A DNA stretch of 64,000 nt from Gammaproteobacteria bacterium (GCA_018824085.1 JAHJHI010000009.1:1-64000), one strand, 5' to 3'. Counted from the first letter of the stretch, positions 1-10,382 are shown. Made by a program: numbers and translations. Notes: generated by a model from the sequence alone, not told the origin.

Positions 1-2
1 AC

Positions 3-2411
3 TTCATCACCGACGGCAACGTCAGCGAGAACGCCGGCTACGGCGGCCACTTCAACAACTCCGGCACCCTCGCCAAGACCGGCGGCACCGGCAGCAGCGC
101 CTTCGCCACCTTCGTGCGCATGAACAACCTCGACGGCGGCAGCTTCCGCGGCGACACGGGCACGCTTGACCTTTCGGCGCTGGGCACGCTGAGCGGGCGC
201 ATGGACATCGCCGCCGGCGCGCGCATCGTCGCCGGGACGCTCGTCAACACCGGCATCGTCGCCGGCAGCGGCACGCTGGATCTGGGCGGCGCGCTGCTCA
301 CCAATCGCGGCGTGCTGCAGCCGGGGGGCGTCGATGCGATCGGCACACTGTCGGTGAACGGCGCCCTCCAGCAGGAAGCAGACGGTCGCATCGACGCGGA
401 ATTCGCCGGCGGTGGCAGCGGCCAGTACGACGTGCTGTCGGTCAGCGGCGCCGCCGTGCTCGACGGCGACCTGGATCTGCATGCCCTCGGCGGCGCATTG
501 CCAAGCGAGGGCATGCAGCTGGACGTCGTGTCGTCAGCCATCTCTGTATCAACCGGCAGCTTGCGGCTGAATGCGCCGTCAAGCGGTTATTCGGTGCAAC
601 CGAGCGGCAACGCGCTGCGCGTGAGCTATGGCAGCTGCCTGACCGGCATCTGCTGGGACGGCGGCGCCGGCAGCAGCAACTGGCTGGATGCGGCGAACTG
701 GACCGGCGACGTGCTGCCCGGCCTGAACGACCTCGTGTTCATCGATCTCGCCGGCGGCGCCGACGTCGTGCTGAACGCGAACCCGACCCAGACCGTCCTC
801 GGACTGACGATAGGCAATGCCAACTCACTGACGCTGACCGGCGGCACGCTCAACGCGCCGACCACGGTGCACTCCGGCGGCACGCTGAATCTGGATGGCG
901 GCACGCTGAACTTCGGCCCGGCGCTGCGCAACGACGGCACCGTCAACTACGGTGGCGGCAGCCTCGTCGGCGACCTTCTGACCAACAACGGCACGCTGAA
1001 CATCGTGCCGGGCAGCAGCGGCAATCTCACCACCACGCGCTTCGACAACAGGGGCAATGTCATCGTCGATGCGGGCAGGACGGTCGAGCTCGGCACCGGC
1101 GGCGACATGATCTTCGCCAACGACGGCAACGTCGAAGTACGCAGCGGCACGCTGTCGATATCTGCCGACGACACCGATGCCGCCGGCCCGGGCGCCGACA
1201 GCGGCCGCTACGTCGTCAGCAGTGACGCCACGCTGCGCCTGCGCGATGCCAACCGCGACTTCGGCGCCGGTTCATCCGTCAGCGGCGCCGGCGACGTCGA
1301 ATTCACCGCCGCCTCCGGCGGCACATTCAACGTCAATGGCAGTTATGACATCAGCGGCACCACGCGCGTGAGCGGCAACACGCAGGTGAATTTCAACCGC
1401 ACTGCACACTTCGGCGACCTGGACGTTGCCGGCAACATCGGTGGCGGCGGCACGCTGAACGTCCGCAACGACCTGACCTGGACGGCCGGCACCCTCAGCG
1501 GCGCCGGACGCAGCATCTTCGTCGGTGGAGACACGCTGCTCGACGGCATCGACCTGAACCTGAACGGAGCGCGCCTGAACGTTTCGGAAAGCGGGCTGAT
1601 CGCCGCCGGCACCCAGGTCGCACTGGCCGGCAACGCCCAGCTCGTCGTTGCGCAGGGCGCGACACTGGGCCTGGGCAACGGCTCGTCGGTGGGCGGCGAC
1701 GGCAGCGTCATCAACAACGGCACGCTCGCCGGCACGATAGGCGGCGGCGCATCGACCGTCGGCGTGCGCCTCATCAACGACGGCAACGTGCAGGCGAGCG
1801 CCGGCAATCTCGGCCTGACCGGCGGCATCGGCGGCACGGGCGGCTTCGTCATCGGTGCCGACGCGACGATGGAGCTGGGCGGCGACCTGCCGGCCGACAT
1901 CTTCGACCGCATCGGCGGCGCCGGTACGCTGGGCTTTTCCTCGTCATCGGCGCCTGTCATCAACCAGAGCTTCAACGCCCAGGGCGGCACGCCGCTCGGC
2001 TTCAGCCTGCGCGGCGGTTCGGTGTTGAGCGCATCGCCACGCAACGGCTCGCTCAGTGGCGCGGCGCAGGGCTGGGTCTATACCGCGAACAGCGGCTTCA
2101 ACGGCAACGACTCCGCGCACTTCTCGCTCAGTCTCGGCAAGGGCACCGCCACCATCAACATCCTGTTCGCGGTCACGTCGCCGCCACCGGTCACGCAACC
2201 GCAGATCCAGGTCATCACCACCGGCCTGTTGCCGGAGGTGTTCCAGCCGCCGCGCATGGCACTGCCCGAAGTACCGGTGCAGGCCATCGTCACGCCGCCG
2301 ATCGGCAATGTTGCAAGCATCGACTCGATCAGCGACATCGCCACCGCATCAGGCCCCCAGTTCGAACAGCCGCTGCGCGAATTCCGCGCCAGCCGCCTGC
2401 AGTGCCGTTAA
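3..2411 (+). CDS. Filamentous-haemagglutinin/autotransporter-like beta-helix adhesin, C-terminal part (5' end outside window)
   Basis: Frame is open from base 3 through the listed ORF 114..2411. Gly/Asn/Thr-rich repeats (GGTLN, NNGTL, GGSLVGDLLTNNGTLNI) typical of beta-helical exoproteins. Confidence 0.8.
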   Translation, partial: FITDGNVSENAGYGGHFNNSGTLAKTGGTGSSAFATFVRMNNLDGGSFRGDTGTLDLSALGTLSGRMDIAAGARIVAGTLVNTGIVAGSGTLDLGGALLTNRGVLQPGGVDAIGTLSVNGALQQEADGRIDAEFAGGGSGQYDVLSVSGAAVLDGDLDLHALGGALPSEGMQLDVVSSAISVSTGSLRLNAPSSGYSVQPSGNALRVSYGSCLTGICWDGGAGSSNWLDAANWTGDVLPGLNDLVFIDLAGGADVVLNANPTQTVLGLTIGNANSLTLTGGTLNAPTTVHSGGTLNLDGGTLNFGPALRNDGTVNYGGGSLVGDLLTNNGTLNIVPGSSGNLTTTRFDNRGNVIVDAGRTVELGTGGDMIFANDGNVEVRSGTLSISADDTDAAGPGADSGRYVVSSDATLRLRDANRDFGAGSSVSGAGDVEFTAASGGTFNVNGSYDISGTTRVSGNTQVNFNRTAHFGDLDVAGNIGGGGTLNVRNDLTWTAGTLSGAGRSIFVGGDTLLDGIDLNLNGARLNVSESGLIAAGTQVALAGNAQLVVAQGATLGLGNGSSVGGDGSVINNGTLAGTIGGGASTVGVRLINDGNVQASAGNLGLTGGIGGTGGFVIGADATMELGGDLPADIFDRIGGAGTLGFSSSSAPVINQSFNAQGGTPLGFSLRGGSVLSASPRNGSLSGAAQGWVYTANSGFNGNDSAHFSLSLGKGTATINILFAVTSPPPVTQPQIQVITTGLLPEVFQPPRMALPEVPVQAIVTPPIGNVASIDSISDIATASGPQFEQPLREFRASRLQCR

Positions 2412-2421
2412 GGAGAAGAAC

Positions 2422-3192
2422 ATGTCCGGCCTCAATCGTCCCGTCATCCTCGCGTTGCTGCTCGCGGCGCCGCTCGTGCAGGCCCAGGGCACGCCGGTGC
2501 CCGAAGCCGGTCGCGTCAGCTATCTGTCCGGCACGATGTATGTGCAGACCGCCGACAACAAGACACGCATCCTCGCGCGCAACTCGGCGATCTATACCGG
2601 CGACGTCATCACCACGGAGAAGTCGACGGTGGCGCGGCTGGAATTCGGCGACGGTTCCACGCTGGCGCTGAAGCCGCGCAGCCAGGTGAAGATCGACGCC
2701 TTCGCCTTCGATCAGGCCAAGCCGGAAAACGACAGCCTGCTGTACCGGCTGGTCAAGGGCGGCCTGCGCGCGGTCACCGGCCTCATCGGCAAGCGCAACC
2801 GGGAGGCCTACCGCGCCAGTACGGTGACGGCGACGATAGGCATTCGCGGCACGCGCTTCGGCATGCTGCTGTGTGACGAGAACGAGAAGGACGACCCGGC
2901 CTGCATCAAGGCGCTGAAGGATGCTGAAGGACGCGAAGCGGGAGAGCCGGCGCTGGTGTTCGACGTCGAGGAAGGCAGCATCGAAGTGAAGAACGACGCC
3001 GGCTCCAAGGTGTTCGAGGTCGGCGACGCGGGCGTCGTGTCGAGCAGCAAGAGCGCGCCGGCGGCGTTGCCGGAGAACCCCGGCCTGGACAACGCCCTTC
3101 CTTCCTCCACGGCGGCGCGCCCCGGCCCCGGCGGCATGGGCGGCAGCACGGGCCTGGGCAGCGACGCCGACGCCTCGTGCACGGTGCAGTAA
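2422..3192 (+). CDS. FecR-domain exported protein
   Basis: ATG at 2422 preceded by AGGAG. Signal peptide, FecR-like core (GRVSYLSGTMYVQ...ARLEFGDGSTLALKPRSQVKID...TATIGIRGTRF). Upstream in-frame part of ORF 2056..3192 is spurious. Confidence 0.85.
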   Translation: MSGLNRPVILALLLAAPLVQAQGTPVPEAGRVSYLSGTMYVQTADNKTRILARNSAIYTGDVITTEKSTVARLEFGDGSTLALKPRSQVKIDAFAFDQAKPENDSLLYRLVKGGLRAVTGLIGKRNREAYRASTVTATIGIRGTRFGMLLCDENEKDDPACIKALKDAEGREAGEPALVFDVEEGSIEVKNDAGSKVFEVGDAGVVSSSKSAPAALPENPGLDNALPSSTAARPGPGGMGGSTGLGSDADASCTVQ

Positions 3193-3202
3193 GGAGCGCC
3201 GG

Positions 3203-4123
3203 TCAGCCCAGCGTCGTATCGAGCACCATCATCACCATGAAGCCGGCCATCAGCCCCAGCGTGGCCGGTTTTTCATGGCCGTTGCGATGGGTTTCCGGAA
3301 TGACTTCGTGCGACACGACGAAAATCATCGCACCGGCTGCCAGGCCGAGCCCGCCCGGATAGAACAGCGCGAAGCTGCTGCTCAGCCCCAGACCGATCAG
3401 CGCGCCAAGCGGCTCCATCAGGCCGCTGGCGGCGGCGATGCCGACGGCGCGCAACGGCGTCATGCCGACCGCGCGCAGCGCCACCGCGACGGCCAGCCCT
3501 TCCGGAATGTCCTGGATCGCGATCGCCGTCGACAGCGGCAGGCCGACGCTCATGTCCGCCTGCGAGAACGACACACCCATCGCCATGCCTTCCGGCAGGT
3601 TGTGCAGCGCGATTGCATTGACGAACAGCCAGACGCGGCCGAGCCGGGTTTGCGGCCCGCAGGTGCCGCAGTGTCCGTGCTCGTGCGGCGTCACCGCATC
3701 CAGCGCCAGCATCACCCACACGCCGAGCGCCATGCCGACGACGACAACGGCGGCACCGAGCCCGCGCGAGCCGGTCAGCGTCTCGCCGGCGGCCAGCCCG
3801 GGCACGATGAGGGAGAACGAGGACGCCGCCAGCATCATGCCGGCTCCGAAGCCGAGCAGCACGTCTTCGCCGCGCTTGCCGAGCGTACGCAGGCCCAGCG
3901 CCGGCGCGGCGCCGAGCGCGGTGGCGGCGAAGCCGGCCAGTCCGGCCAGCAGGCCGAGATGCCAGGCCTGGGCGTTGCGATGCCCGCCCAGCACATAGGC
4001 GATACCGGCCGCCGCGACGGCGGCTGCAATCATCAGCATGAACTGCAGCGACGGGTCGATGCGCAGCCCGCGCGCAGGACGGGCAGTGGCGTGTTCCGGC
4101 GGCGCGGCGGGCTGGTCATCCAT
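3203..4123 (-). CDS. ZIP family divalent metal transporter (ZupT/GufA-like)
   Basis: 306 aa, multiple TM segments, HNLPEGMAMGVSF and IQDIPEGLAVAVAL motifs of ZIP transporters. Confidence 0.9.
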   Translation of the reverse strand: MDDQPAAPPEHATARPARGLRIDPSLQFMLMIAAAVAAAGIAYVLGGHRNAQAWHLGLLAGLAGFAATALGAAPALGLRTLGKRGEDVLLGFGAGMMLAASSFSLIVPGLAAGETLTGSRGLGAAVVVVGMALGVWVMLALDAVTPHEHGHCGTCGPQTRLGRVWLFVNAIALHNLPEGMAMGVSFSQADMSVGLPLSTAIAIQDIPEGLAVAVALRAVGMTPLRAVGIAAASGLMEPLGALIGLGLSSSFALFYPGGLGLAAGAMIFVVSHEVIPETHRNGHEKPATLGLMAGFMVMMVLDTTLG

Positions 4124-4133
4124 GGGACGGCAG

Positions 4134-4153
4134 CCTAGGAGTCTGCGCGGCAG
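4134..4153 (+). repeat. Terminal inverted repeat of the IS, left
   Basis: CCTAGGAGTCTGCGCGGCAG, 19/20 match to reverse complement of 5661-5680. Confidence 0.85.
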
Positions 4154-4295
4154 AGCGTTTTAGCTTGGCGGTTTGACGCGAATGGCGTTGTCGGCACAGT
4201 CGATTTGGCGGTTTCCGTGCCAAAGCGGTCCAGGAAACGCCCGTTGGAGGTCTGATGAGGGGTTCAAACGGCCTCGAGGGGTTGTGCCCCCCCCA

Positions 4296-5627
4296 TCAAG
4301 AAGCTCGCAAATGGCACATTCTCCTGAGGTTGAGTGCCAGACACACGAGCTTGAACTCGGCCTGAACCTTCTGCAATCCCCGCAGGCTGAACTGCCTGAA
4401 CCCCAGCACGCTCTTGAGCCAACCGTTGGGTGCCTCCACGATCCACTTCCTCTTGCGGTAGGCTGCCCTGCCTTCGGGCGTCTTCAGTCTGGCATCCATC
4501 GCTGCGCTGTGCGGGTACTTCTGGGCGTCGATCTCAAGGTCCTGCTTGCCCTCGCGGCCCAGCGCCACGATCAGCTCGCTCGGGCAGTCCTTGAGCTGCT
4601 CAAACACCGACTCCGAGCGGAACCCCGCATCTGCCAGCACCTGTTTGGCGTCATCGCCCAGTGTGGCCTTCACCGCCGCCAGCAACACGGGCAGGCGGTC
4701 GCTGTCGGCTGCGTTGTTGATGAGTTCAGCTGCCACCACGATCTGTGCGGCCTCGTCCACCGCCGTGTGCGCGTTGTAGCTGTAGTCATAGCCACCACCG
4801 GCGCGCTTCATGATGCGGCTGTCCGTGTCGGTGAAGCTCTCCTGGGCGCTGTCTTTGGGCACGCCGAAGTCGCGCTTGTAGCGCCCGCCCTTGGGTTTGC
4901 CGTCCTTGTCCCGGGGCTTGCGCCCGTCGTCCTTGCTGCGCCCGCGAGCAGCATCGGCCTCTTGCTGGCGCTGCTCCAGGCGCAGCTTGGCCGCCGTGAT
5001 CGCGGCCAGCCGGTCGGTTCTTCGCTTGATCTCGCTGGGGATGTCAACGTCAGGCTCGTTCTTCTCCAGATCGTCGGCCGCCTTCGCTCGGTTGAGCAGG
5101 CCGTCAATCTGCGCCTTGAGTTCGGCCTCGGCCTTGAGCATGCGCTCATAGCTCATGGCCTTGTGGCGGCTCGCATTGGCCTTGAGCTTGGTACCGTCCA
5201 CCGCCACGGTGCCCAGTTTGACCAGGCCGCACTCGCGCGCCAGCCGAACGACCTGCACGAACAAGGCCGAGAGCTCTTGCAGGTGCAGTGCCCGAAAGTC
5301 CGACAGCGTGCGGTGTGCCGGGTAGTTCTCTGCCGCCAGCACCCGCAGTGCTACGTCTTCATGCAGTTTGGCCGCCAGCTTGCGCGAGCTGAAGGTGCCC
5401 GTGGCGTAACCGTAGATGAGGACTTTGACCATCATGGCCGGGTGAAACGGCTGGTTGCGCGGCCCGCCCTTGGCGTACCGGGCGTGAAACGCGCTCAGGT
5501 CCAGGCTGTCGACGCTGTCACTGATGAAGTACGCCAGGTGCCCTTCGGGCAGCCAGTCTTGAAGGGCGTCGGGCAGCAGTCGCTGCTGCTGCGGTTCATA
5601 GGGGAGGTAACTTGCGGCCATGCCCAC
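4296..5627 (-). CDS. IS1182-type transposase
   Basis: 443 aa, YLPYEPQQQRLLPDALQDWLPEGHLAYFISD N-terminus, DGTKLKANAS, YDYSYNAHTAVDE, ADAGF and C-terminal RKRKWIVEAPNGWLK...GFRQF motifs. Confidence 0.9.
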   Translation of the reverse strand: MGMAASYLPYEPQQQRLLPDALQDWLPEGHLAYFISDSVDSLDLSAFHARYAKGGPRNQPFHPAMMVKVLIYGYATGTFSSRKLAAKLHEDVALRVLAAENYPAHRTLSDFRALHLQELSALFVQVVRLARECGLVKLGTVAVDGTKLKANASRHKAMSYERMLKAEAELKAQIDGLLNRAKAADDLEKNEPDVDIPSEIKRRTDRLAAITAAKLRLEQRQQEADAARGRSKDDGRKPRDKDGKPKGGRYKRDFGVPKDSAQESFTDTDSRIMKRAGGGYDYSYNAHTAVDEAAQIVVAAELINNAADSDRLPVLLAAVKATLGDDAKQVLADAGFRSESVFEQLKDCPSELIVALGREGKQDLEIDAQKYPHSAAMDARLKTPEGRAAYRKRKWIVEAPNGWLKSVLGFRQFSLRGLQKVQAEFKLVCLALNLRRMCHLRAS

Positions 5628-5660
5628 AATTTACCAAGCCTTCGCCACCTTATTGCGCTT

Positions 5661-5680
5661 CTGCCGCGCAGCCTCCTAGG
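5661..5680 (-). repeat. Terminal inverted repeat of the IS, right
   Basis: CTGCCGCGCAGCCTCCTAGG, 19/20 match to reverse complement of 4134-4153. Confidence 0.85.
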
Positions 5681-5835
5681 CCGCGGCACGCGGGCGACAC
5701 GAAGAGGCCGGCATCGTGACGCTGCCACCCGTTCGCGTCGTCCGGCGGGAGCGGCATCCGCCATTTGAATGATGCCGTCAGCCGCAGCGAGGAAGATGGA
5801 TACGATGCGCATGCCCGTTTCCCAAGGACGTACGC

Positions 5836-6732
5836 ATGCCACTCTCAACCATCCTTCGCGCAGCCGCTTCGCTGCTCGCATTGATCGTCACCTGCGGCAC
5901 GCTCGCCGGCACACCAGCCAGTTCCGTGCAGGACGAATTCGACGCCGCGTCAGCCGCCGCGCAGGCCGCACGTGTCGACGGCCCGAACCGCCTAGCGCTG
6001 CGCGACCAGGCGGCGCTCGATCTCCCAGCCGGTTTCTCGTACATCCCCGTCGCCCAGGCCGCCCGGCTCATGCATGCAATCGGCAATCCGACCGACGACG
6101 GTTTCATGGGTTTGGTCGTCGGCGAGGCGATGAACGGCTTCGTGTCCATACGACATGAAAAATCGGGCCATGTACGCGATGACGACGCGCGCGACTGGAA
6201 TCCGGGCGAACTTCTCAACAACCTGAGGGAGGGCGCCGAAGCGGGCAATGAAGAACGCCGTCAGCGCGGCATTCCGGAATTCGTTGTCGGCGGCTGGGTC
6301 GAGGCACCCGCCTACGACGCCACCACGCACAGACTGGTGTGGTCGGCCGAGATCCGGGACAAGGCACCGGGTGACGGCGACGCCTCGCCCGGCGTCAACT
6401 ACAACACCTACCAGCTCGGCCGAGACGGCTACATTTCAATGAATCTGGTCACGAATCTCGACGGCGTAGACAGCCAGAAGCCGCTCGCCCGCCTCCTGCT
6501 TGACGGACTCAGCTTCAACGAAGGCAAGCGCTACGCCGACTTCAATGCCGACACGGACAGCGTCGCCCCCTACGGCCTCGCCGCACTGGTCGGTGGCATC
6601 GCGGCAAAGAAGCTCGGCCTGCTCGCCACCGCCGGCCTTTTCCTCGCAAAGTTCTGGAAGATCGCCGCCATCGCCGCTGTCGGCTTCGGCGTCGGACTGA
6701 AGCGGCTCTTCAGCCGCAAGACGGACGCGTGA
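5836..6732 (+). CDS. DUF2167 family membrane protein
   Basis: 298 aa, signal peptide, DUF2167-like core (FSYIPVAQAARLM...MGLVVG...ARDWNPGELLNNLREG...WVEAPAYDATTHRLVWS), C-terminal TM segments. Confidence 0.85.
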   Translation: MPLSTILRAAASLLALIVTCGTLAGTPASSVQDEFDAASAAAQAARVDGPNRLALRDQAALDLPAGFSYIPVAQAARLMHAIGNPTDDGFMGLVVGEAMNGFVSIRHEKSGHVRDDDARDWNPGELLNNLREGAEAGNEERRQRGIPEFVVGGWVEAPAYDATTHRLVWSAEIRDKAPGDGDASPGVNYNTYQLGRDGYISMNLVTNLDGVDSQKPLARLLLDGLSFNEGKRYADFNADTDSVAPYGLAALVGGIAAKKLGLLATAGLFLAKFWKIAAIAAVGFGVGLKRLFSRKTDA

Positions 6733-6754
6733 CTGAACTGACCTGCCCCGATTG

Positions 6755-7181
6755 CGTCACCCGGAAGCAGGTTCGCCTGTGCGTCATGCATGCGCAATCG
6801 GTTGATCTGCTGCACACCCTGTTCGATGGCTTCGACCGTCACCACGTCCCCGACAGATATCGGCATGACGGCGGCAACTTCGTCGGACGCGGCGCCATCC
6901 ACCACAATGCGCTCGAGCGGTCCCGGGACCACGACGACGAATATCGTCCGGCTGTCCCGGTCAACGCGGGTGATGCGGGACCGGCTGGTGACGCGGCCCC
7001 CGGAAACCAGCGCGGCATCAAGTTGGCGCAGCAGGAGTTCGAGCCGGTGCTGGCCAGGCGGCAGGCCGTCATATGGTGCAAGCAGTTCGGCAAGCCGGTG
7101 CGGCAAGGCCCGCCAACGGTACCGTCGTGAGCCAGACTGCGAGAGCGACCGGGAAGGGGTCTGCAGGGTGAACCTTGGCAC
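6755..7181 (-). pseudogene. Truncated two-partner-secretion transporter (ShlB/FhaC/HecB) POTRA-region relic
   Basis: Frame encodes ...PYDGLPPGQHRLELLLRQLDAALVSGGRVTSRSRI...GDVVTVEAIEQGVQQINRLRMHDAQANLLPG, like TpsB POTRA domains. The similarity stops next to the end of the DUF2167 gene and no beta-barrel follows. Confidence 0.65.
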
Positions 7182-7220
7182 TCCGCTGACTCCGCTGCAT
7201 CGAAGCCGCGATTTATTCCT

Positions 7221-7267
7221 AAGTCATAAAAAGGAAACCACTCATCCACACGGATGACATATGACTT
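7221..7267 (-). terminator. Stem-loop downstream of rsmA
   Basis: Nested inverted repeats AAGTCATA (7221-7228)/TATGACTT (7260-7267) and CATCC (7243-7247)/GGATG (7252-7256), followed on the minus strand by a T-rich stretch (TTTCCTTTTT). Confidence 0.45.
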
Positions 7268-7276
7268 GTCCGGCCC

Positions 7277-8050
7277 CTACCGATCTGCGCAGAAATTGGC
7301 GATGCGGACGTAGTCGGCCAGTGACAGGGTTTCGCCGCGGCGGGTCGCGTCGATGCCGAGCAGCGCCCAGTCGGCGAGGGAAAGCCATTCGCGCAGCGTG
7401 TTGCGCAAGGTCTTGCGCCGCTGTCCGAAAGCCGCCTTGACGATGTCCGACAGCAGCAGCGCGTCTTTCGCATCGAGCTGCGCGGCCGGGCGCGGACGCA
7501 GATGGACGATGGCCGACATGACCTTTGGCATCGGACGGAAGGCGCCGGGCGGCACGTCGAACAGATGGCTGCATTCGAAGCGGTACTGCAGCATGACCGA
7601 CAGGCGGCCGTACTGTTCGGTATCCGGTGCCGCGACGATGCGGTCGACGACTTCCTTCTGCAGCATGAAGGTCATGTCGCTCACGCGTTCGGCATGATCG
7701 GCCAGGTGGAACAGCAGCGGACTGGAAATGTTGTACGGCAGGTTGCCGATGACGCGCACGTCGTCACCAAGCACCGAAAAATCAAACTTGAGCGCGTCGT
7801 GTTCATGGATGTCCAGCTGCGACGCCAGCTCACCCTCCCGCAGGCGCTGCGCCAGGTCGCGGTCGATCTCGATGACATGCAGGCGGTCGATGCGCTCGCA
7901 GACGGGGCGTGTCATGGCACCGAGTCCTGGGCCGATCTCCACCATCACCTGACCGGGCTTCGGATCGATCGCCGCGACGATCTTCCGGATGATGTTGCCG
8001 TCGACCAGGAAGTTCTGGCCGAAGCGCTTGCGTGCCCGATGAGCTTCCAT
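7277..8050 (-). CDS. rsmA: 16S rRNA dimethyladenosine transferase
   Basis: 257 aa, RKRFGQNFLVD, EIGPGLGAMT, GNLPYNISSPLLFHL motifs. Confidence 0.96.
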   Translation of the reverse strand: MEAHRARKRFGQNFLVDGNIIRKIVAAIDPKPGQVMVEIGPGLGAMTRPVCERIDRLHVIEIDRDLAQRLREGELASQLDIHEHDALKFDFSVLGDDVRVIGNLPYNISSPLLFHLADHAERVSDMTFMLQKEVVDRIVAAPDTEQYGRLSVMLQYRFECSHLFDVPPGAFRPMPKVMSAIVHLRPRPAAQLDAKDALLLSDIVKAAFGQRRKTLRNTLREWLSLADWALLGIDATRRGETLSLADYVRIANFCADR

Positions 8051-8052
8051 CG

Positions 8053-9039
8053 TCAGCGCACCATCGCGATCGCCGCATCGACAGCTTCGACGAGGCTGCC
8101 GGCGTCTGCGCGCCCCGTGCCTGCGAGATCCAGCGCGGTGCCATGATCGACCGACGTGCGCACGATGGGCAGGCCCAGCGTGATGTTGATGCCGTGCCCG
8201 AAGGTCGCGTATTTGAGTACCGGCAGGCCCTGGTCGTGATACATCGCGAGCACGGCATCGGCGCCGCCCAGCAGGCGCGGCACGAACAGCGTGTCAGCCG
8301 GCAGCGGCCCGGACAGATTCATGCCTTCGGCGCGCAGCGCGTCGAGTACCGGCGTGATGACGTCGATTTCCTCGCGCCCCATGTGCCCGCCTTCGCCGGC
8401 GTGCGGATTCAGCCCCGCCACGAGGATATGCGGGCGCGCGATTCCGAAGCGGGTGCGCAATTCGCGCTCGAGAATGCGCAGCGTGTCCTCCAGCGCGTCA
8501 CGTGTGATCGCAGCGGGTACTGCCGCGAGCGGCAGATGGGTCGTCGCCAGCGCAACGCGCAGCCAGCCGTCGCCGACGCGCCCCGCCAGCATCATGACGA
8601 CACGCGCCGTACCGGTCGTGTCGGCCAGGTATTCGGTGTGGCCCGTGAAAGGCACGCCGGCATCGTTGATGACGCCCTTGTGCAGCGGCGCCGTGACCAT
8701 CGCCGCAAACTCGCCGCTGACGCAGCCGTCGCGTGCGCGGTCCAGCAGGCCGAGAACGTAGCGGGCGTTGGACGCGTCGAGCTTCCCCGCAACGGACGGC
8801 ACGGCGAGCGGACAGTGCAGCACCTCCAGCACACCGTCACCGGCATCGGCAGCGTTGCGCGCGTCGTAATCGCGGACCTTGACGTGCAGACCCGCCGATT
8901 GCGCACGCTCGGCAATCAGCGCCGCATCCCCCAGCATCACGAGCCGCGCCGGAAACCTGCGTGCGGCGAGCGCCGCGCACAATTCCGGTCCGACGCCCGC
9001 CGGCTCACCGGACGTGACGGCGATGCGCGGCCGCGTCAC
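8053..9039 (-). CDS. pdxA: 4-hydroxythreonine-4-phosphate dehydrogenase
   Basis: 328 aa, [63 protein letters not shown]. Confidence 0.96.
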   Translation of the reverse strand: MTRPRIAVTSGEPAGVGPELCAALAARRFPARLVMLGDAALIAERAQSAGLHVKVRDYDARNAADAGDGVLEVLHCPLAVPSVAGKLDASNARYVLGLLDRARDGCVSGEFAAMVTAPLHKGVINDAGVPFTGHTEYLADTTGTARVVMMLAGRVGDGWLRVALATTHLPLAAVPAAITRDALEDTLRILERELRTRFGIARPHILVAGLNPHAGEGGHMGREEIDVITPVLDALRAEGMNLSGPLPADTLFVPRLLGGADAVLAMYHDQGLPVLKYATFGHGINITLGLPIVRTSVDHGTALDLAGTGRADAGSLVEAVDAAIAMVR

Positions 9040-10379
9040 CGGTCCTCGACCAGCCGGATTTCCACGTAGGCGCGATCGCGCAACTGGCGCACCCAGTCCT
9101 GATAGACCTCTTCCGCCTTGCGGTCGCGCAGCGCCAGACGGGCCGCGGCACGCTGACGTTCCGCCGACACATCTTCAAGCTTGCGCTCGACGACCTGAAT
9201 CAGATGCCAGCCGAAGGGCGACTGCACGGGATCGCTGACCTTGCCCGGCGGCAGCGCATCCATGACGCGTTCGAATTCCGGCACCGTGTCGCCCGGATAG
9301 AGCCAGCCCAGATCACCGCCCTTGGCGGCCGACAGGTCCTGCGAATTCGAGCGGGCCAGGTCGGCAAAATCCGCGCCGTTGTCCAGACGCTCCTTCAGCG
9401 CAACGAGCCGGCGTTTCGCTTCGGCGTCGTTCACGACTTCGGAGGTCTTGATCAGGATGTGCCGCGCATGCGTCTGGCTCACCTTGGCGTCCGCCGCATT
9501 CGCGCCGCCTCGCTTGCCTGCCAGCTTGACGATGTGGAATCCGGCGGGACTGCGCAGGATGTCGCTGACCTGCCCGTCCTGCAGCGAGGGCACCGCCTCG
9601 GCAAACAGCGCCGGCAGACGGTCGAGCGGCCGCCAGCCCAGACTGCCGCCCGACATCGCGTCCTGCGCGTCGGAGTACGACGCCGCCACGCGCGCGAAGT
9701 CCTCACCCTTCTTGATCTGGTCCAGCGCAGCTTCGGCACGCGCCTTCAGGCGCAACAGCTGTTCCGGGCTGGCGCCTTCGGGCACGCGCAGCAGGATGTG
9801 CGACAGGTTGTACTCGGCCTGCGTATCTGCCTTGCGCTCAGGATTGGCAAGGTAGTTGTCGATTTCGCCTTCGGTCACCACGACGCGGCTATCCACTTCG
9901 CGGTCGCGCAGGCGGCTCAGCATGATTTCCTTGCGGATGTCCTCGCGGAAACGCGCCCAGGGGATGCCATCGCGCTCGACCGCGGAACGCAACTGCGTCA
10001 CGTCCATGCTGTTGCTTTCAGCGATGCGCCCGAGGCTTGCTTCAAGGATTCGGTCGTCCACGCGCAACTGGGTTTCTTCCGCGTGCTGCAACTGCACCTT
10101 CTCGAAGATCATGCGCTCAAGCAACTGGCGCTCGAGATCCTCACGCGGCGGTGGCGTCACGTTGCGGCTGCGCAGCTGCGCGACGGCCTGGGCCACGCGC
10201 GCGCGCAGCTCGTACAGCGTGATCACGTCGTTGTTGACCACGGCAACAATGCGGTCCACTTCCACGATCTCGTCCGGAACGTTCGCCGGATCGGCCTGCG
10301 CGTGAACCGCCTGCGCACCGAACACCCCGTACACGACCAGCGCAATGGCCGGAATCAGCTTCTTCAACATATGCAGCAT
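9036..10379 (-). CDS. surA: Peptidyl-prolyl isomerase SurA
   Basis: 447 aa, signal peptide, SurA N-domain and two parvulin repeats ([28 protein letters not shown]). Confidence 0.95.
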   Translation of the reverse strand: MLHMLKKLIPAIALVVYGVFGAQAVHAQADPANVPDEIVEVDRIVAVVNNDVITLYELRARVAQAVAQLRSRNVTPPPREDLERQLLERMIFEKVQLQHAEETQLRVDDRILEASLGRIAESNSMDVTQLRSAVERDGIPWARFREDIRKEIMLSRLRDREVDSRVVVTEGEIDNYLANPERKADTQAEYNLSHILLRVPEGASPEQLLRLKARAEAALDQIKKGEDFARVAASYSDAQDAMSGGSLGWRPLDRLPALFAEAVPSLQDGQVSDILRSPAGFHIVKLAGKRGGANAADAKVSQTHARHILIKTSEVVNDAEAKRRLVALKERLDNGADFADLARSNSQDLSAAKGGDLGWLYPGDTVPEFERVMDALPPGKVSDPVQSPFGWHLIQVVERKLEDVSAERQRAAARLALRDRKAEEVYQDWVRQLRDRAYVEIRLVEDR

Positions 10380-10382
10380 CCG

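Larger units (their letters stand above)
4134..5680 (-). mobile_element. IS1182-family-like insertion sequence with terminal inverted repeats
   Basis: Imperfect 20-bp terminal inverted repeats CCTAGGAGTCTGCGCGGCAG (4134-4153) and CTGCCGCGCAGCCTCCTAGG (5661-5680) flank one transposase ORF. CTAG within both ends may be the target duplication. Confidence 0.88.

Noticed and set aside
4287-4297. C8 homopolymer after the transposase stop as programmed frameshift site
   Set aside because: It lies downstream of the natural stop and the alternative frame adds only about 12 residues; no support for functional frameshifting.
4173-5768. 531-aa plus-strand ORF across the IS
   Set aside because: Antisense to the transposase and runs across both IS ends.
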